DNA of 64,000 bases from Paradesertivirga mongoliensis. Lineage in GTDB: Bacteria > Bacteroidota > Bacteroidia > Sphingobacteriales > Sphingobacteriaceae. A program made the translations under genes and the position numbers. The notes under the pieces are model-generated. The model worked only from the letters and a program-made list of their open reading frames with translations. It ran no database searches and was not told the DNA's origin. Shown here piece by piece: positions 54,866 through 63,995 of the stretch. Numbering within the stretch: the first letter of the stretch is position 1; each line of letters begins with the position of its first letter. The DNA is taken from positions 310,001 through 374,000 of the forward strand of contig NZ_JAFMZO010000004.1 of NCBI RefSeq assembly GCF_024436395.1, read 5' to 3'.

Positions 54866-55696
54866 ATGATGACTGGCAGGGAATTGGAGTTGAGATCAAA
54901 TTTGTACCGGCAAAAAATTTTAAAATACATTGTCGGCGCTAAGGCCGGGCATACCGGTGGAAGTTTATCATGTATCGATATTTTAAACGTTCTGTACAAC
55001 TATGTTTTAAATGTCGACCCGAAGAACTTCGGGGCCGCCGACAGGGATCGGTATATTCAGAGTAAGGGACATTGTGTAGAGGCCTTATTCGTTGTTTTGG
55101 CTGATAAAGGTTTCTTTCCCGAATCGGATCTTGAAACTTTATGTAAGTATAAATCCCATTACATTGGTCACCCTACACGAAAGGTACATGGGGTTGAGCA
55201 AAATACCGGCGCTCTTGGGCATGGCCTGTCTTTAAGTGTAGGTACTGCCTTAGCGGCCAAGCTCGATAATAAGCCCTATCGCGTTTATACTTTGCTGGGT
55301 GATGGAGAACTTCCCGAGGGATCTAACTGGGAGGCGGCATTAACGGCATCTCACTATAATCTTGACAATCTCTGCGCCATAATCGACAAAAATTCCTTAC
55401 AAATTACAGGCTCTACTGCCGATGTGTGTAATACAGATCCGATTGATGAAAAGTTCGAGAGCTTTGGATGGGAAGTTGAACACGTAAACGGACACAGTAT
55501 TTCAGAATTAAAACAGGCTTTTGATTCTCTGCCGTTAAAAAAAGGCAAACCCAGTTTAATTATAGCACATACCGTGAAAGGAAATGGAGTGAGCTTTATG
55601 GAGAATCAGGTGAAATGGCATCATGGCGTTCCAGACGCGGGGCAATATGAAGAAGCAATTAAAGAGTTAGAACAAAAGAAAGCAGCAATACTATAA
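54866..55696 (+). CDS. Transketolase N-terminal subunit
   Basis: 276 residues, the thiamine-diphosphate pyrophosphate domain only. It has GHTGGSLSCIDILNVLY, KGHCVEALFVVLADKGFF, QNTGALGHGLSLSVGTALAA and the TPP/Mg motif GDGELPEGSNWEAAL, then NSLQITGSTADV. With the next gene it forms a split transketolase. It starts 6 bases after the isomerase gene. Split transketolases in catabolic operons handle substrates such as apulose 4-phosphate or other ketose phosphates. Confidence 0.92.
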   Translation: MMTGRELELRSNLYRQKILKYIVGAKAGHTGGSLSCIDILNVLYNYVLNVDPKNFGAADRDRYIQSKGHCVEALFVVLADKGFFPESDLETLCKYKSHYIGHPTRKVHGVEQNTGALGHGLSLSVGTALAAKLDNKPYRVYTLLGDGELPEGSNWEAALTASHYNLDNLCAIIDKNSLQITGSTADVCNTDPIDEKFESFGWEVEHVNGHSISELKQAFDSLPLKKGKPSLIIAHTVKGNGVSFMENQVKWHHGVPDAGQYEEAIKELEQKKAAIL

Positions 55697-55697
55697 G

Positions 55698-56666
55698 ATG
55701 GGAACAGTTGTAGAAAGTCAGGTAGTAAATGGCGTAGCAAATCTCGAGGTGTTTTCGAACACTTTACAGGAATTGGCACAGAGGGACCGGGATATCCTTG
55801 CGGTAACCAGCGATTCTCGCGGTTCGGGTAAACTGGTTCCTTTTGGCCAAAAGTTTCCCGATCAGATTATTGAAATAGGTATTGCAGAACAAAATCTGGT
55901 AGGAGTGGCTGCAGGGCTTGCGTCTGCCGGGAAAAAGGTTTTCGCAGTTTCGCCGGCTTGTTTTTTAACGGCCCGCGCGCTCGAACAAATAAAAAATGAC
56001 GTGGCATACTCTGATAATCCTGTAAAGTTAATAGGGATTAGTGCAGGGGTTAGTTACGGCGCCCTGGGCTCAACGCATCATAGTTTACACGATTATGCGG
56101 TTTTGAGGGCAATCAATAATATGATCATCGTTGCTCCGGCAGATAACTTTGAAACCCAACAAGCAATCAAACAGGCGGCAGAACTTAACAAGCCCATATA
56201 TCTCCGCTTTGGAAAAAAGCCAATGCCTTTACTGACAAATGACGAGAGTAACAGCTTTCAGTTGGGAAAAGGAAGAGTGATCACCGAAGGCGAAGATATA
56301 GCTATCATCGCCACCGGCGAAGCAGTTTTACCAGCCTTGCAAGCGGCTGAAAAATTGAAAAGTTCGCACGGGCTGAATGCCACTGTGGTTAGCATGCATA
56401 CCATAAAGCCACTTGATTATGCACTTTTGAAACAGGTTGCCGCTAATACAAAAGCCTTACTTACCGTTGAAGAACATAGTGTTTACGGTGGCTTAGGCGA
56501 AGCTTGTGCATCTTACCTGCTGGAGAACCGTTACAGCAATCCATTTAAAATTATGGGCATTCCAGACGAATATACTGTCACCGGCTCGCAAGCTGAAATA
56601 ATGAACCATTACGGGATTTCTGAGGCCGGCATTATAGCCGCCTCCCTGGATCTGCTTAACTTATAA
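55698..56666 (+). CDS. Transketolase C-terminal subunit
   Basis: 322 residues, pyrimidine-binding and C-terminal domains. It has EIGIAEQNLVGVAAGLASAGKKVFAVSPACFL, THHSLHDYAVLRAINNMIIVAPAD, YLRFGKKPMPLL, and VVSMHTIKPLDYALL with VEEHSVYGGLGEA in the C-terminal lobe. The catalytic Glu of TPP activation is in GIAEQN. Its ATG follows the N-terminal subunit by one base, so the two are coexpressed in equal amounts. Confidence 0.92.
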   Translation: MGTVVESQVVNGVANLEVFSNTLQELAQRDRDILAVTSDSRGSGKLVPFGQKFPDQIIEIGIAEQNLVGVAAGLASAGKKVFAVSPACFLTARALEQIKNDVAYSDNPVKLIGISAGVSYGALGSTHHSLHDYAVLRAINNMIIVAPADNFETQQAIKQAAELNKPIYLRFGKKPMPLLTNDESNSFQLGKGRVITEGEDIAIIATGEAVLPALQAAEKLKSSHGLNATVVSMHTIKPLDYALLKQVAANTKALLTVEEHSVYGGLGEACASYLLENRYSNPFKIMGIPDEYTVTGSQAEIMNHYGISEAGIIAASLDLLNL

Positions 56667-56692
56667 ACCCAAATAAATCTAAATAACCAATT

Positions 56693-57631
56693 ATGAAACA
56701 GTTTAAACTGCTTGTTCTTCTGCTGATATTATTTGCAGGTTGTTCGGGAAATAACCAAAAATCTGATGAGCCTAAAAAGGTGGCAATAGTGGTTTCCACG
56801 CTAAATAACCCCTGGTTCGTCTTTTTGGCTGAAACCGCAGCAAAAAAAGCCAAGGAACTCGGGTATGAATCAAAGATTTTTGATTCGCAGAACAATACTG
56901 CATTAGAAAGTGATCATTTCGAAAATGCTCTTGCTTCCGGATATGACGCAATTTTGTTCAATCCAACAGATGCAGCCGGCTCGGTATCCAATGTAGAAAA
57001 AGCAAAAAAGGCTGAAATTCCTGTGTTTTGTATGGACAGGGAAATCAACTCCAGAACTGCCGCCACATCCCAGATACTGTCCGACAGTTATTCGGCCTGC
57101 GTAGAGCTTGGGAAGCTGTTTGTTGATACTCTTCAAAAGAAAGGACAATACGTTGAACTTCTTGGAATAGTTTCGGATAACAATACCTGGAACCGTTCGA
57201 AGGGATTTCATAGTGTTGTTGATAATTTTCCTAACCTGAAAATGGTGGCTCAGCAAAGCGCAGATTTCGACAGGAACAAGGCCATGGAGGTAATGGAGTC
57301 TATACTGCAGGCCCATCCGCAGATTGATGGTGTGTTTTGTGGTAATGATGCTATGGCGATGGGAGCTATCCAGGCTTTAGTGGCGGCGGGAAAGTCGCAC
57401 GTTAAGGTATTTGGATTTGACGGCTCTGAGGATGCCGTTATTGCGGTAAGCGAGGGCAAATTAGCCGCAACCGCCATGCAGTATCCTAAAGATATCGCCG
57501 AAAAGGCTGCAACTTTTGCACATGAATATTTTGGAGGCAAAAGAGATTTTCCTCAAAAATTGCCTATAGCGGTTGATGTTGTTAATAAAAGTAATATCGA
57601 CCAGTTTACTGCATACGGAAAAAAAGAATAA
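56693..57631 (+). CDS. Ribose-type sugar-binding lipoprotein (ABC importer)
   Basis: 312 residues. Lipobox LLILFAGCSGN (Cys17) is followed by a class I periplasmic binding protein of the RbsB type: KKVAIVVSTLNNPWFVFLAETAAKKAKELGYE, DAILFNPTDAAGSVSNVEKAKKAEIPVFCMDREI, and IDGVFCGNDAMAMGAIQAL. It delivers a small sugar, probably a free pentose or similar monosaccharide, to the permease and ATPase encoded downstream. Confidence 0.93.
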   Translation: MKQFKLLVLLLILFAGCSGNNQKSDEPKKVAIVVSTLNNPWFVFLAETAAKKAKELGYESKIFDSQNNTALESDHFENALASGYDAILFNPTDAAGSVSNVEKAKKAEIPVFCMDREINSRTAATSQILSDSYSACVELGKLFVDTLQKKGQYVELLGIVSDNNTWNRSKGFHSVVDNFPNLKMVAQQSADFDRNKAMEVMESILQAHPQIDGVFCGNDAMAMGAIQALVAAGKSHVKVFGFDGSEDAVIAVSEGKLAATAMQYPKDIAEKAATFAHEYFGGKRDFPQKLPIAVDVVNKSNIDQFTAYGKKE

Positions 57632-57634
57632 GCT

Positions 57635-58264
57635 ATGTTGTCAGGTGGATTAAAATATGCGCTTATAGTTTTAGCTGTCGGACTGCTCGGCTATAATTCT
57701 GTTTATGTCGAAAGGTTGAGTGAATATAAATCCGGCGTTCAGAAAACGCTTGATGTAAAAGCCTATGCTCAGGAATATCTGTTCAAAAAAGTCCCTCAGT
57801 CTGTCGGCAAAGCTGTAAATATTACTGAACTTATTTCCAGGGTGTCGGGCAACCCTAAAGCGGTTTTTAATGCTGTTCCCGAATCAAGAAGAGCCGGAGA
57901 TCAGCTCTATTTTTTGGTAAAAGGAGAGGCTGAGATTGTCGAAGTTGCTGAGGAATATGTTTTGTTGAACAGCTCCGGGGATTCTGTTAAGCTTAAAATC
58001 GCGACTGAATATATTTTCGGGAATGCTTCCAGGAACGCTGCGGGCCTCATTTCAGCAGATCAGTTTGACAACACCATGGATTTTAACAATGTATCAGAGG
58101 AGATTAACCGTTTGATACGTTCTCAAATTCTTCCCCCTTTTAAAAAGGAAGCCAGGAAAGGAGACACAGTGAATTTTATAGCGGCCCTGGAGATCAGAGA
58201 AACGGCCCCCAAACTGACCGATATCGAATTAATTCCTTTAAAACTTGTTATAAAGCCACATTAA
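57635..58264 (+). CDS. DUF2291 protein of a sugar ABC operon
   Basis: 209 residues. One N-terminal membrane anchor (LKYALIVLAVGLLGYNSVYV) is followed by a periplasmic beta-rich domain (FDNTMDFNNVSEEINRLIRSQILPPF, TVNFIAALEI). I recognise this as the DUF2291 family, which is repeatedly encoded between ribose-type binding-protein and ATPase genes; its role in transport is unknown. It lies 3 bases after the binding-protein gene. Confidence 0.82.
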   Translation: MLSGGLKYALIVLAVGLLGYNSVYVERLSEYKSGVQKTLDVKAYAQEYLFKKVPQSVGKAVNITELISRVSGNPKAVFNAVPESRRAGDQLYFLVKGEAEIVEVAEEYVLLNSSGDSVKLKIATEYIFGNASRNAAGLISADQFDNTMDFNNVSEEINRLIRSQILPPFKKEARKGDTVNFIAALEIRETAPKLTDIELIPLKLVIKPH

Positions 58265-58275
58265 GCGATATCAGA

Positions 58276-59781
58276 GTGTTAGTAGCAGAAAAAATTGGAA
58301 AGAGATTTCCTGGCGTAGTTGCCCTGGATGAAGTATCTATGGAGCTTTTAGCAGGGAAGGTTACTGCAATAATAGGCGAAAACGGAGCAGGGAAGTCAAC
58401 CTTAATGAAAATTCTCTCGGGCGTATATCCCGAGTATGAAGGAAGAGTCCTCTATAAGGGCACGGAAGTTAAGTTTGCGAATCCCAAGGAAGCTCAGGAA
58501 TGCGGAATTGCTATCATTCATCAGGAGTTAAATCTTATTCCGGATCTCAGTATTGCCGAAAATATCTATCTCGGCAGAGAGGTTACCAACGAATTTGGAG
58601 TGTTGAGAAAACGGCTGATGCGGGAAAAAACCCAGGAGCTTTTAGACAAACTAAAGCTGACGGTTAATCCGGATACACTTGTTCGGGATCTGAAAGTAGG
58701 CCAGCAACAAGTAGTTGAAATCGCGAAAGCGCTGCTGACAGACGCAGAGGTTATTATCATGGATGAACCCACTTCTGCAATAAGCGATCATGAAGTCGAC
58801 ATCCTCTTCGGAATTATCGAAAACCTCAGACGTGAAAATAAAGCCATTGTGTATATCTCTCATAAGTTGGATGAGCTGTTTCGCATTGCCGACCGCTATA
58901 TAGTGCTTAGAGATGGCCGCGTTACCGAAGCCGGTGAGATGAAAGGTATCGACCACGATGCTATCATAAATAAAATGGTTGGCAGAGAGGTGAAAATGGT
59001 AAATAAGGGAAGCCGCGTTGTAGGGACCGAAAAGCTTCTCGAGGTAAACAGACTGTCATTGCGACCCCTGGATAGCTTGAAAAGAATGTTGCTGGATGAT
59101 ATTTCATTTCACCTTTTTCGCGGAGAAATACTCGGTGTGTTTGGTTTAATGGGCGCAGGAAGAACTGAACTTCTGGAGTCTGTTTTTGGATTGCACCCAT
59201 CAAAATGTGTGGGAGAGATCAGTATTGAACAACATAAGATAAAGCTGCGCTCTCCTGAGGATGCAATTAATGCGGGTATCGCTTTAGTTCCGGAAGATCG
59301 CAAAAAGGATGGCTTGGTTTTAGGGCTGGATGTTAAAACCAATATCAGTGTAAGTGTTTTGGATCAAGTGAGTTATGCGGGCATTCTAAGCGACAAAAAA
59401 GAAGTTGATCTTGCTCAGCAATACATTTCGTCGTTGAGAATAAAAACGCCTTCCTGTAAAGAAAAGGTTAAGAATTTGAGCGGAGGTAATCAGCAAAAGG
59501 TAGTTCTGGCAAGATGCCTGGCCACCCGGCCGAAACTTTTGATGCTGGATGAGCCAACTCGCGGAGTTGATGCAAATGCGAAACATGAAATTTACAAGTT
59601 GATCTTTGAACTCTCTGAAGCGGGTTTAGGCCTTATCGTGGTTTCTTCAGAGCTGCCCGAGATTCTGGCCGTTTCAGATCGCATCCTTGTAATGTCAGAA
59701 GGGAAAATCACCGCAGAGTTCTCTTCCCATGATGCCAATGAAGATAATATTTTAAAGGCTGCTATTCCTAAAACAATTTAA
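58276..59781 (+). CDS. Sugar ABC importer ATPase (RbsA type, double cassette)
   Basis: 501 residues with two fused nucleotide-binding domains. The first has Walker A GENGAGKST, signature VGQQQ and Walker B VIIMDEPTSAISDHE. The second has a degenerate Walker A GLMGAGRTELLE, signature LSGGNQQKVVLAR and Walker B LMLDEPTRGVDANAKHE. The degenerate second P-loop is normal in this CUT2 family. It powers uptake through the next-gene permease. Start is GTG. Confidence 0.94.
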   Translation: MLVAEKIGKRFPGVVALDEVSMELLAGKVTAIIGENGAGKSTLMKILSGVYPEYEGRVLYKGTEVKFANPKEAQECGIAIIHQELNLIPDLSIAENIYLGREVTNEFGVLRKRLMREKTQELLDKLKLTVNPDTLVRDLKVGQQQVVEIAKALLTDAEVIIMDEPTSAISDHEVDILFGIIENLRRENKAIVYISHKLDELFRIADRYIVLRDGRVTEAGEMKGIDHDAIINKMVGREVKMVNKGSRVVGTEKLLEVNRLSLRPLDSLKRMLLDDISFHLFRGEILGVFGLMGAGRTELLESVFGLHPSKCVGEISIEQHKIKLRSPEDAINAGIALVPEDRKKDGLVLGLDVKTNISVSVLDQVSYAGILSDKKEVDLAQQYISSLRIKTPSCKEKVKNLSGGNQQKVVLARCLATRPKLLMLDEPTRGVDANAKHEIYKLIFELSEAGLGLIVVSSELPEILAVSDRILVMSEGKITAEFSSHDANEDNILKAAIPKTI

Positions 59782-59794
59782 TTACAAACAACAA

Positions 59795-60769
59795 ATGGAT
59801 ATTTCTCAATATCGTTCGAAACTTGCAAGATTTCAATCATCTATAGCGCTTTTTGTACTGTGTTTAGCTCTAAGTATTCTGTCTGATAAATTTTTAACTC
59901 CCGAAAATGGCTGGAATATTTTAAGACAAACCTCAGTTAACGTTTGTATCTCGGTAGGGATGACCCTGGTGGTTCTCACTGCGGGTATCGATCTTTCAGT
60001 CGGGGCTGTGCTCGCTCTTAGCGGTGCTGTTGCTGCAGGTCTTTTAAAAACTGGGATAGAGCTTCCCTCAAATGATCTTTTTGTCGGCTTTACCCTGCTT
60101 GGAACTATTGTAGTCGGCCTGATAACCGGCTCTTTCCTGGGTTTTTTTAACGGATGGGTGATAACGCGGTTTAAAGTGCCTCCTTTTGTTGCAACCTTAG
60201 CCATGCTAACAATTGCCCGTGGATTTACGATGCTATGGACCAAAGGGTATCCCATCTCCGGATTGGGGCCTAACTTTGCGTTCATTGGAACGGGCTGGTT
60301 TTTAGGTGTTCCGGTTCTCGTGTGGATTGCCCTTATAGTTGTGGTTGTTGCTGTTATTATCTCGAATAAGACAGCATTTGGACGATACATTTATGCTATA
60401 GGTGGAAATGAGAGCGCTGCAAAGCTGTCCGGGATCGATATCGGTAAGGTAAAAGTTCTGGTTTATACTATCGCAGGTGCTCTTGCTGCAGTGGGGGGCA
60501 TTATGGTAACGTCCAGATTGGATTCTGCTCAACCAAATGCCGGTATGGGTTACGAACTGGATTCTATAGCTGCGGTAGTAATCGGAGGAACCTCACTTTC
60601 AGGAGGCCGTGGATCGATTATGGGAACGGTGCTCGGAGCACTTATCATCGGAGTATTAAACAACGGGCTCGTATTACTCGATGTATCGCCCTTTTGGCAG
60701 CAAGTTGTTAAAGGCCTGGTTATCCTTCTGGCAGTAATAATTGATAAAGTAAATTCTAAGGCAGAGTAA
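59795..60769 (+). CDS. Sugar ABC importer permease (RbsC type)
   Basis: 324 residues with 8-10 membrane segments and the CUT2 permease signatures TLVVLTAGIDLSVGAVLALSGAVAA, FFNGWVITRFKVPPFVATLAMLTIARG, YAIGGNESAAKLSGIDI (the coupling region) and AAVVIGGTSLSGGRGSIMGTVLGALIIGVLNNGLVLL. It forms the homodimeric channel of the importer, with the binding protein and RbsA-type ATPase encoded upstream. Confidence 0.95.
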   Translation: MDISQYRSKLARFQSSIALFVLCLALSILSDKFLTPENGWNILRQTSVNVCISVGMTLVVLTAGIDLSVGAVLALSGAVAAGLLKTGIELPSNDLFVGFTLLGTIVVGLITGSFLGFFNGWVITRFKVPPFVATLAMLTIARGFTMLWTKGYPISGLGPNFAFIGTGWFLGVPVLVWIALIVVVVAVIISNKTAFGRYIYAIGGNESAAKLSGIDIGKVKVLVYTIAGALAAVGGIMVTSRLDSAQPNAGMGYELDSIAAVVIGGTSLSGGRGSIMGTVLGALIIGVLNNGLVLLDVSPFWQQVVKGLVILLAVIIDKVNSKAE

Positions 60770-60772
60770 TCT

Positions 60773-62284
60773 ATGCAAAATTCACTCATACTAGCGATAG
60801 ACCAGGGGACAAGCAGTACTAAAACTATAGTATTCGACAATAAAGGTGCTGTTTTAGCAAAAACCACCGAGGCCCTGGTTACCAATTACATGGAGAGTGG
60901 TTGGGTGGAGCAGGATCCGGATGAGATTTATAAGAATGTAATATCGTCGGTTGAAAAATGTGTCGCGGAATTTCTGTCAAATGGTGGGAGTCTTGCCGAT
61001 ATTAAAACCTGTGGTATTTCGAACCAGAGAGAAACTTTCGTTGTGTGGGATAAGGCTGGAAACCCATTATATCCGGCGATAGTATGGCAATGCAAAAGGT
61101 CAATTAAAGTTTGTTCGGAACTTAAAAGAAGGGGTCTTGAGGGGATGTTGAAACACAAGACAGGACTGATCGTGGACCCGTACTTTTCGGCAAGTAAACT
61201 CATCTGGTTAAATGAAAATAATGCGGAGGTAAAGAATGCAATTAGCGGTGGCGAGGCTTTTTTCGGAACAGTTGATACCTGGTTGCTTTATAAGTTAACC
61301 AACGGCCAGAAGTATCTTACAGATTATAGTAATGCGTCACGTACCTTATTGTTTAACCTTCACAGTTTGCAATGGGACTTAGATATTGTTGAGACTTTCG
61401 GCCTTACTGGGATTAACCTTCCTGAACCGAAGCCATCTGCGTATAATTTTGGTTCATCCTCGTTTGAAGGGATTTTTGCAGAACCGCTTTCTATTTCCTC
61501 AATGATCGGGGACTCGCATGCTGCAGCTTTTGGCGAAGGATGTTTCTCGCCCGGCACTGCTAAAGCAACTCTGGGTACGGGTTGTTCGGTTCTGAAAAAT
61601 ATTGGCCCGGTCTCAAAGTCCTCTGAGTCTGGAATGATTACTACCATTTGCTGGAGCACCGAAAGCAGAGTAGATTATGCCCTGGAAGGTGTTATCGTTT
61701 CCTGCGGATCAGTTATCGAATGGTTAAAAAATGAGTTAGCCTTGTTTTCAGATAGCAGGCAGACCGAACTGATGGCGAATGAGGTAGCAGATAATAACGG
61801 AGTTTATATTGTTCCTGCATTTAGCGGATTGGGCGCGCCCTACTGGGACATGACCCGAAAGGCATCTATTCAAGGTTTAACATTCGATTGTACCAAAAAT
61901 CACATCGTGCGAGCTGCGCTTGAAGCAATTGCGTTTCAGATTAAAGATGTTTTGGATGCAATGCAAGCAGACACCGGAGTGCAGATAAATCAATTGATGC
62001 TTAACGGGGGGATGACTTCAAACACCTTTGTGCTCGAATTCTTGGCAGACCTCTTGGATTGTACGGTGGTTAATGGAAAAATGCCTGACGTATCAGCGCT
62101 GGGTGCGGCTTATCTTGCCGGACTCGGAATAGGGATATTTGGTAGCATTGATGATATAAAGGAATTACACGGACAGAAACCAATCATTGAATCGGGTAAG
62201 TACAAAGCCAATATTCAGCGCTATTACCAGGGATGGAAAGCTGTGATTGAGGAAAAAGCTGTTCTAACTGGTTTGGGCGAATGA
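60773..62284 (+). CDS. FGGY-family carbohydrate kinase (glycerol-kinase-like)
   Basis: 503 residues, actin-fold kinase. ATP-binding DQGTSSTKTIVFD is near the start, and a substrate region SNQRETFVVWDKAGNPLYPAIVWQCKR resembles glycerol kinase. GDSHAAAFGEGCF, TLGTGCSVLKN and NGGMTSNTFVLEFLADLLD complete the fold. It starts 3 bases after the permease gene. Phosphorylation of a ketose such as D-apulose, giving the transketolase substrate, fits the operon; plain glycerol kinase activity is possible but leaves the isomerase and transketolase unexplained. Confidence 0.88.
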   Translation: MQNSLILAIDQGTSSTKTIVFDNKGAVLAKTTEALVTNYMESGWVEQDPDEIYKNVISSVEKCVAEFLSNGGSLADIKTCGISNQRETFVVWDKAGNPLYPAIVWQCKRSIKVCSELKRRGLEGMLKHKTGLIVDPYFSASKLIWLNENNAEVKNAISGGEAFFGTVDTWLLYKLTNGQKYLTDYSNASRTLLFNLHSLQWDLDIVETFGLTGINLPEPKPSAYNFGSSSFEGIFAEPLSISSMIGDSHAAAFGEGCFSPGTAKATLGTGCSVLKNIGPVSKSSESGMITTICWSTESRVDYALEGVIVSCGSVIEWLKNELALFSDSRQTELMANEVADNNGVYIVPAFSGLGAPYWDMTRKASIQGLTFDCTKNHIVRAALEAIAFQIKDVLDAMQADTGVQINQLMLNGGMTSNTFVLEFLADLLDCTVVNGKMPDVSALGAAYLAGLGIGIFGSIDDIKELHGQKPIIESGKYKANIQRYYQGWKAVIEEKAVLTGLGE

Positions 62285-62416
62285 AGATGGTCGCCTCTTT
62301 GGTCATCTGATACGAAAAACCCCCTGTCCTTACAGTAAATTACTTGCCGTTTTGCAACTGCGATATGTTTGAATAAGTGTCTATGTTTTTTACCCTTTAT
62401 ATTAATTCGTCATATA

Positions 62417-62448
62417 AAAAGTCGGTTACCTCTTTGGGGCCGGCTTTT
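62417..62448 (+). terminator. Terminator of the sugar ABC operon
   Basis: Stem AAAAGTCGG (62417-62425) with CCGGCTTTT (62440-62448), one wobble, and a 14-base loop; the T-run continues after the stem. Confidence 0.75.
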
Positions 62449-62491
62449 GTTTGTTGAACCGATCTGATGCAAGATATATCATACAAGAGAA

Positions 62492-63967
62492 GTGTATAAA
62501 CGATTTAAAATAATACATACAGTGATAAGAATTTTTATTGCTTTACTTACGATGATTTCGGTTACAGCTACGTTTGCACAGCAAAAGCCAGATAAAACAC
62601 GAGTGATCGTCACTTCAGACGGAGAGATTGATGACGAATGCTCTATGGTCCGGTTTTTACTATATGCTAACGAATGGGATATTGAAGGCATCATTACCTC
62701 CAGTTCACAGTACCACTGGCAGGGACACAGGTGGGCAGGCGACGACTGGCTAAACCCCTATCTTGATGCTTATCAAAAGGTTTATCCCAACTTAATTAAA
62801 CACGATAAAGGGTATCCGACACCTCAATATCTCCGCGAACGTGCAGTATTGGGAAATGTCAAAGCTCAGGGAGAGATGGATGAAATTACCGCAGGCTCTC
62901 AACTGATAGTAAAAGCATTGCTTGATAAGAGTGATCCACGCCCGGTTTGGCTACAGGCCTGGGGCGGAACCAATACCATTGCCAGGGCTTTGAAGACCAT
63001 TGAGCAGGAACATCCGCAGCGTATGGCCGAAGTCGCCGGAAAGATGCGCTTTTTCTTCATTTGGGAACAGGACTCCACCTATCAATCTTACATTCGCCCT
63101 CACTGGGGCAAATATAATGTCGAAACCATTATTTCGGACCAGTTCTGGGCAGTTGCTTACCAGTGGAATAAAATATTGCCTGAAGACAAGCAAGCCTATC
63201 TCAAGGCCGACTGGATGAAAGCAAATATCCTTGAAAATCACGGTCCGTTATGTTCGCTCTATAAGTCGCACGTACCAGGAAGTCACGGCCTGGCGGGCGA
63301 TACGAACTTTCAAGAGGGAGATTTTCGGTCAGAAGGCGATTCACCAGCATTTATGCATTTTATCAATACCGGTTTACGAAGTACCGAGTCGCCGTCATTT
63401 GGGGGCTGGGCGGGCCGATATATCAAAGTGCGGGAGAATACCTGGCTGGATCCGGTGCCGGAATCGGGGTATCAGTATCCCAAGGGAAGATGGTTTACAG
63501 GAACAGGCTGGGGAAGAAAATATATGCGGGAGACATATCCCAAAAATCAGGACCTGATGTACAAGTACTTTGACCCCATTGTACGCTGGGCTGACGATTT
63601 TCAGAATGATTTTGCCTCCCGGGCCGACTGGTGTGTCAAATCCTACAAAGAGGCCAATCATCCTCCGGTTGTTAAACTGAGCCATGCGCTGGATAGAAAG
63701 GCAAAGCCCGGCAGCAAAATTCAATTGAGCGCTAAAGGAACAACAGATCCGGATGGTGACAAACTGAACTATAGCTGGTGGCAGTATGAGGAAGCAGATA
63801 CTTATAAAGGAGCCGTCACCATTGAGAATGCGACTCAGCAGGTTGCCTGGTTTACAGTGCCTAAAGATGTGGTTACAGGAGAAGCCATTCATATTATCTG
63901 CGAGGTAAAAGATAACGGTTCGCCGCAATTAACAAGATATCAACGCGTAATAGTGAAGGTGCAATAA
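62492..63967 (+). CDS. Secreted DUF1593 protein, nucleoside-hydrolase-like
   Basis: 491 residues. Sec signal (ISVTATFAQQ) is followed by a nucleoside-hydrolase-like domain whose calcium motif region reads VIVTSDGEIDDECSMVRFLLY. GTNTIARALKTIEQEHP, SHGLAGDTNFQEGDFRSEGDSPAF and GGWAGRYIKV follow, as in the DUF1593/Sde182 family. A C-terminal PKD-like domain (NHPPVVKLSHALDRKAKPGS; TTDPDGDKLNYSWWQYEEA) completes it. It is probably a periplasmic glycosidase that frees a sugar for the upstream importer, an inference from adjacency. Start is GTG. Confidence 0.82.
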   Translation: MYKRFKIIHTVIRIFIALLTMISVTATFAQQKPDKTRVIVTSDGEIDDECSMVRFLLYANEWDIEGIITSSSQYHWQGHRWAGDDWLNPYLDAYQKVYPNLIKHDKGYPTPQYLRERAVLGNVKAQGEMDEITAGSQLIVKALLDKSDPRPVWLQAWGGTNTIARALKTIEQEHPQRMAEVAGKMRFFFIWEQDSTYQSYIRPHWGKYNVETIISDQFWAVAYQWNKILPEDKQAYLKADWMKANILENHGPLCSLYKSHVPGSHGLAGDTNFQEGDFRSEGDSPAFMHFINTGLRSTESPSFGGWAGRYIKVRENTWLDPVPESGYQYPKGRWFTGTGWGRKYMRETYPKNQDLMYKYFDPIVRWADDFQNDFASRADWCVKSYKEANHPPVVKLSHALDRKAKPGSKIQLSAKGTTDPDGDKLNYSWWQYEEADTYKGAVTIENATQQVAWFTVPKDVVTGEAIHIICEVKDNGSPQLTRYQRVIVKVQ

Positions 63968-63995
63968 TTAAAAACTGAACTTTAAAGATATCCAA

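Noticed and set aside
60773-62284. Calling the FGGY kinase a plain glycerol kinase (glpK)
   Set aside because: Sequence is glycerol-kinase-like, but it is embedded in an isomerase/transketolase/sugar-ABC operon with no glpF or glpD; left as FGGY kinase.
63231-63557. Alternative-frame open reading inside the DUF1593 gene
   Set aside because: Overlaps a clear secreted protein gene in another frame; no independent start or composition support.
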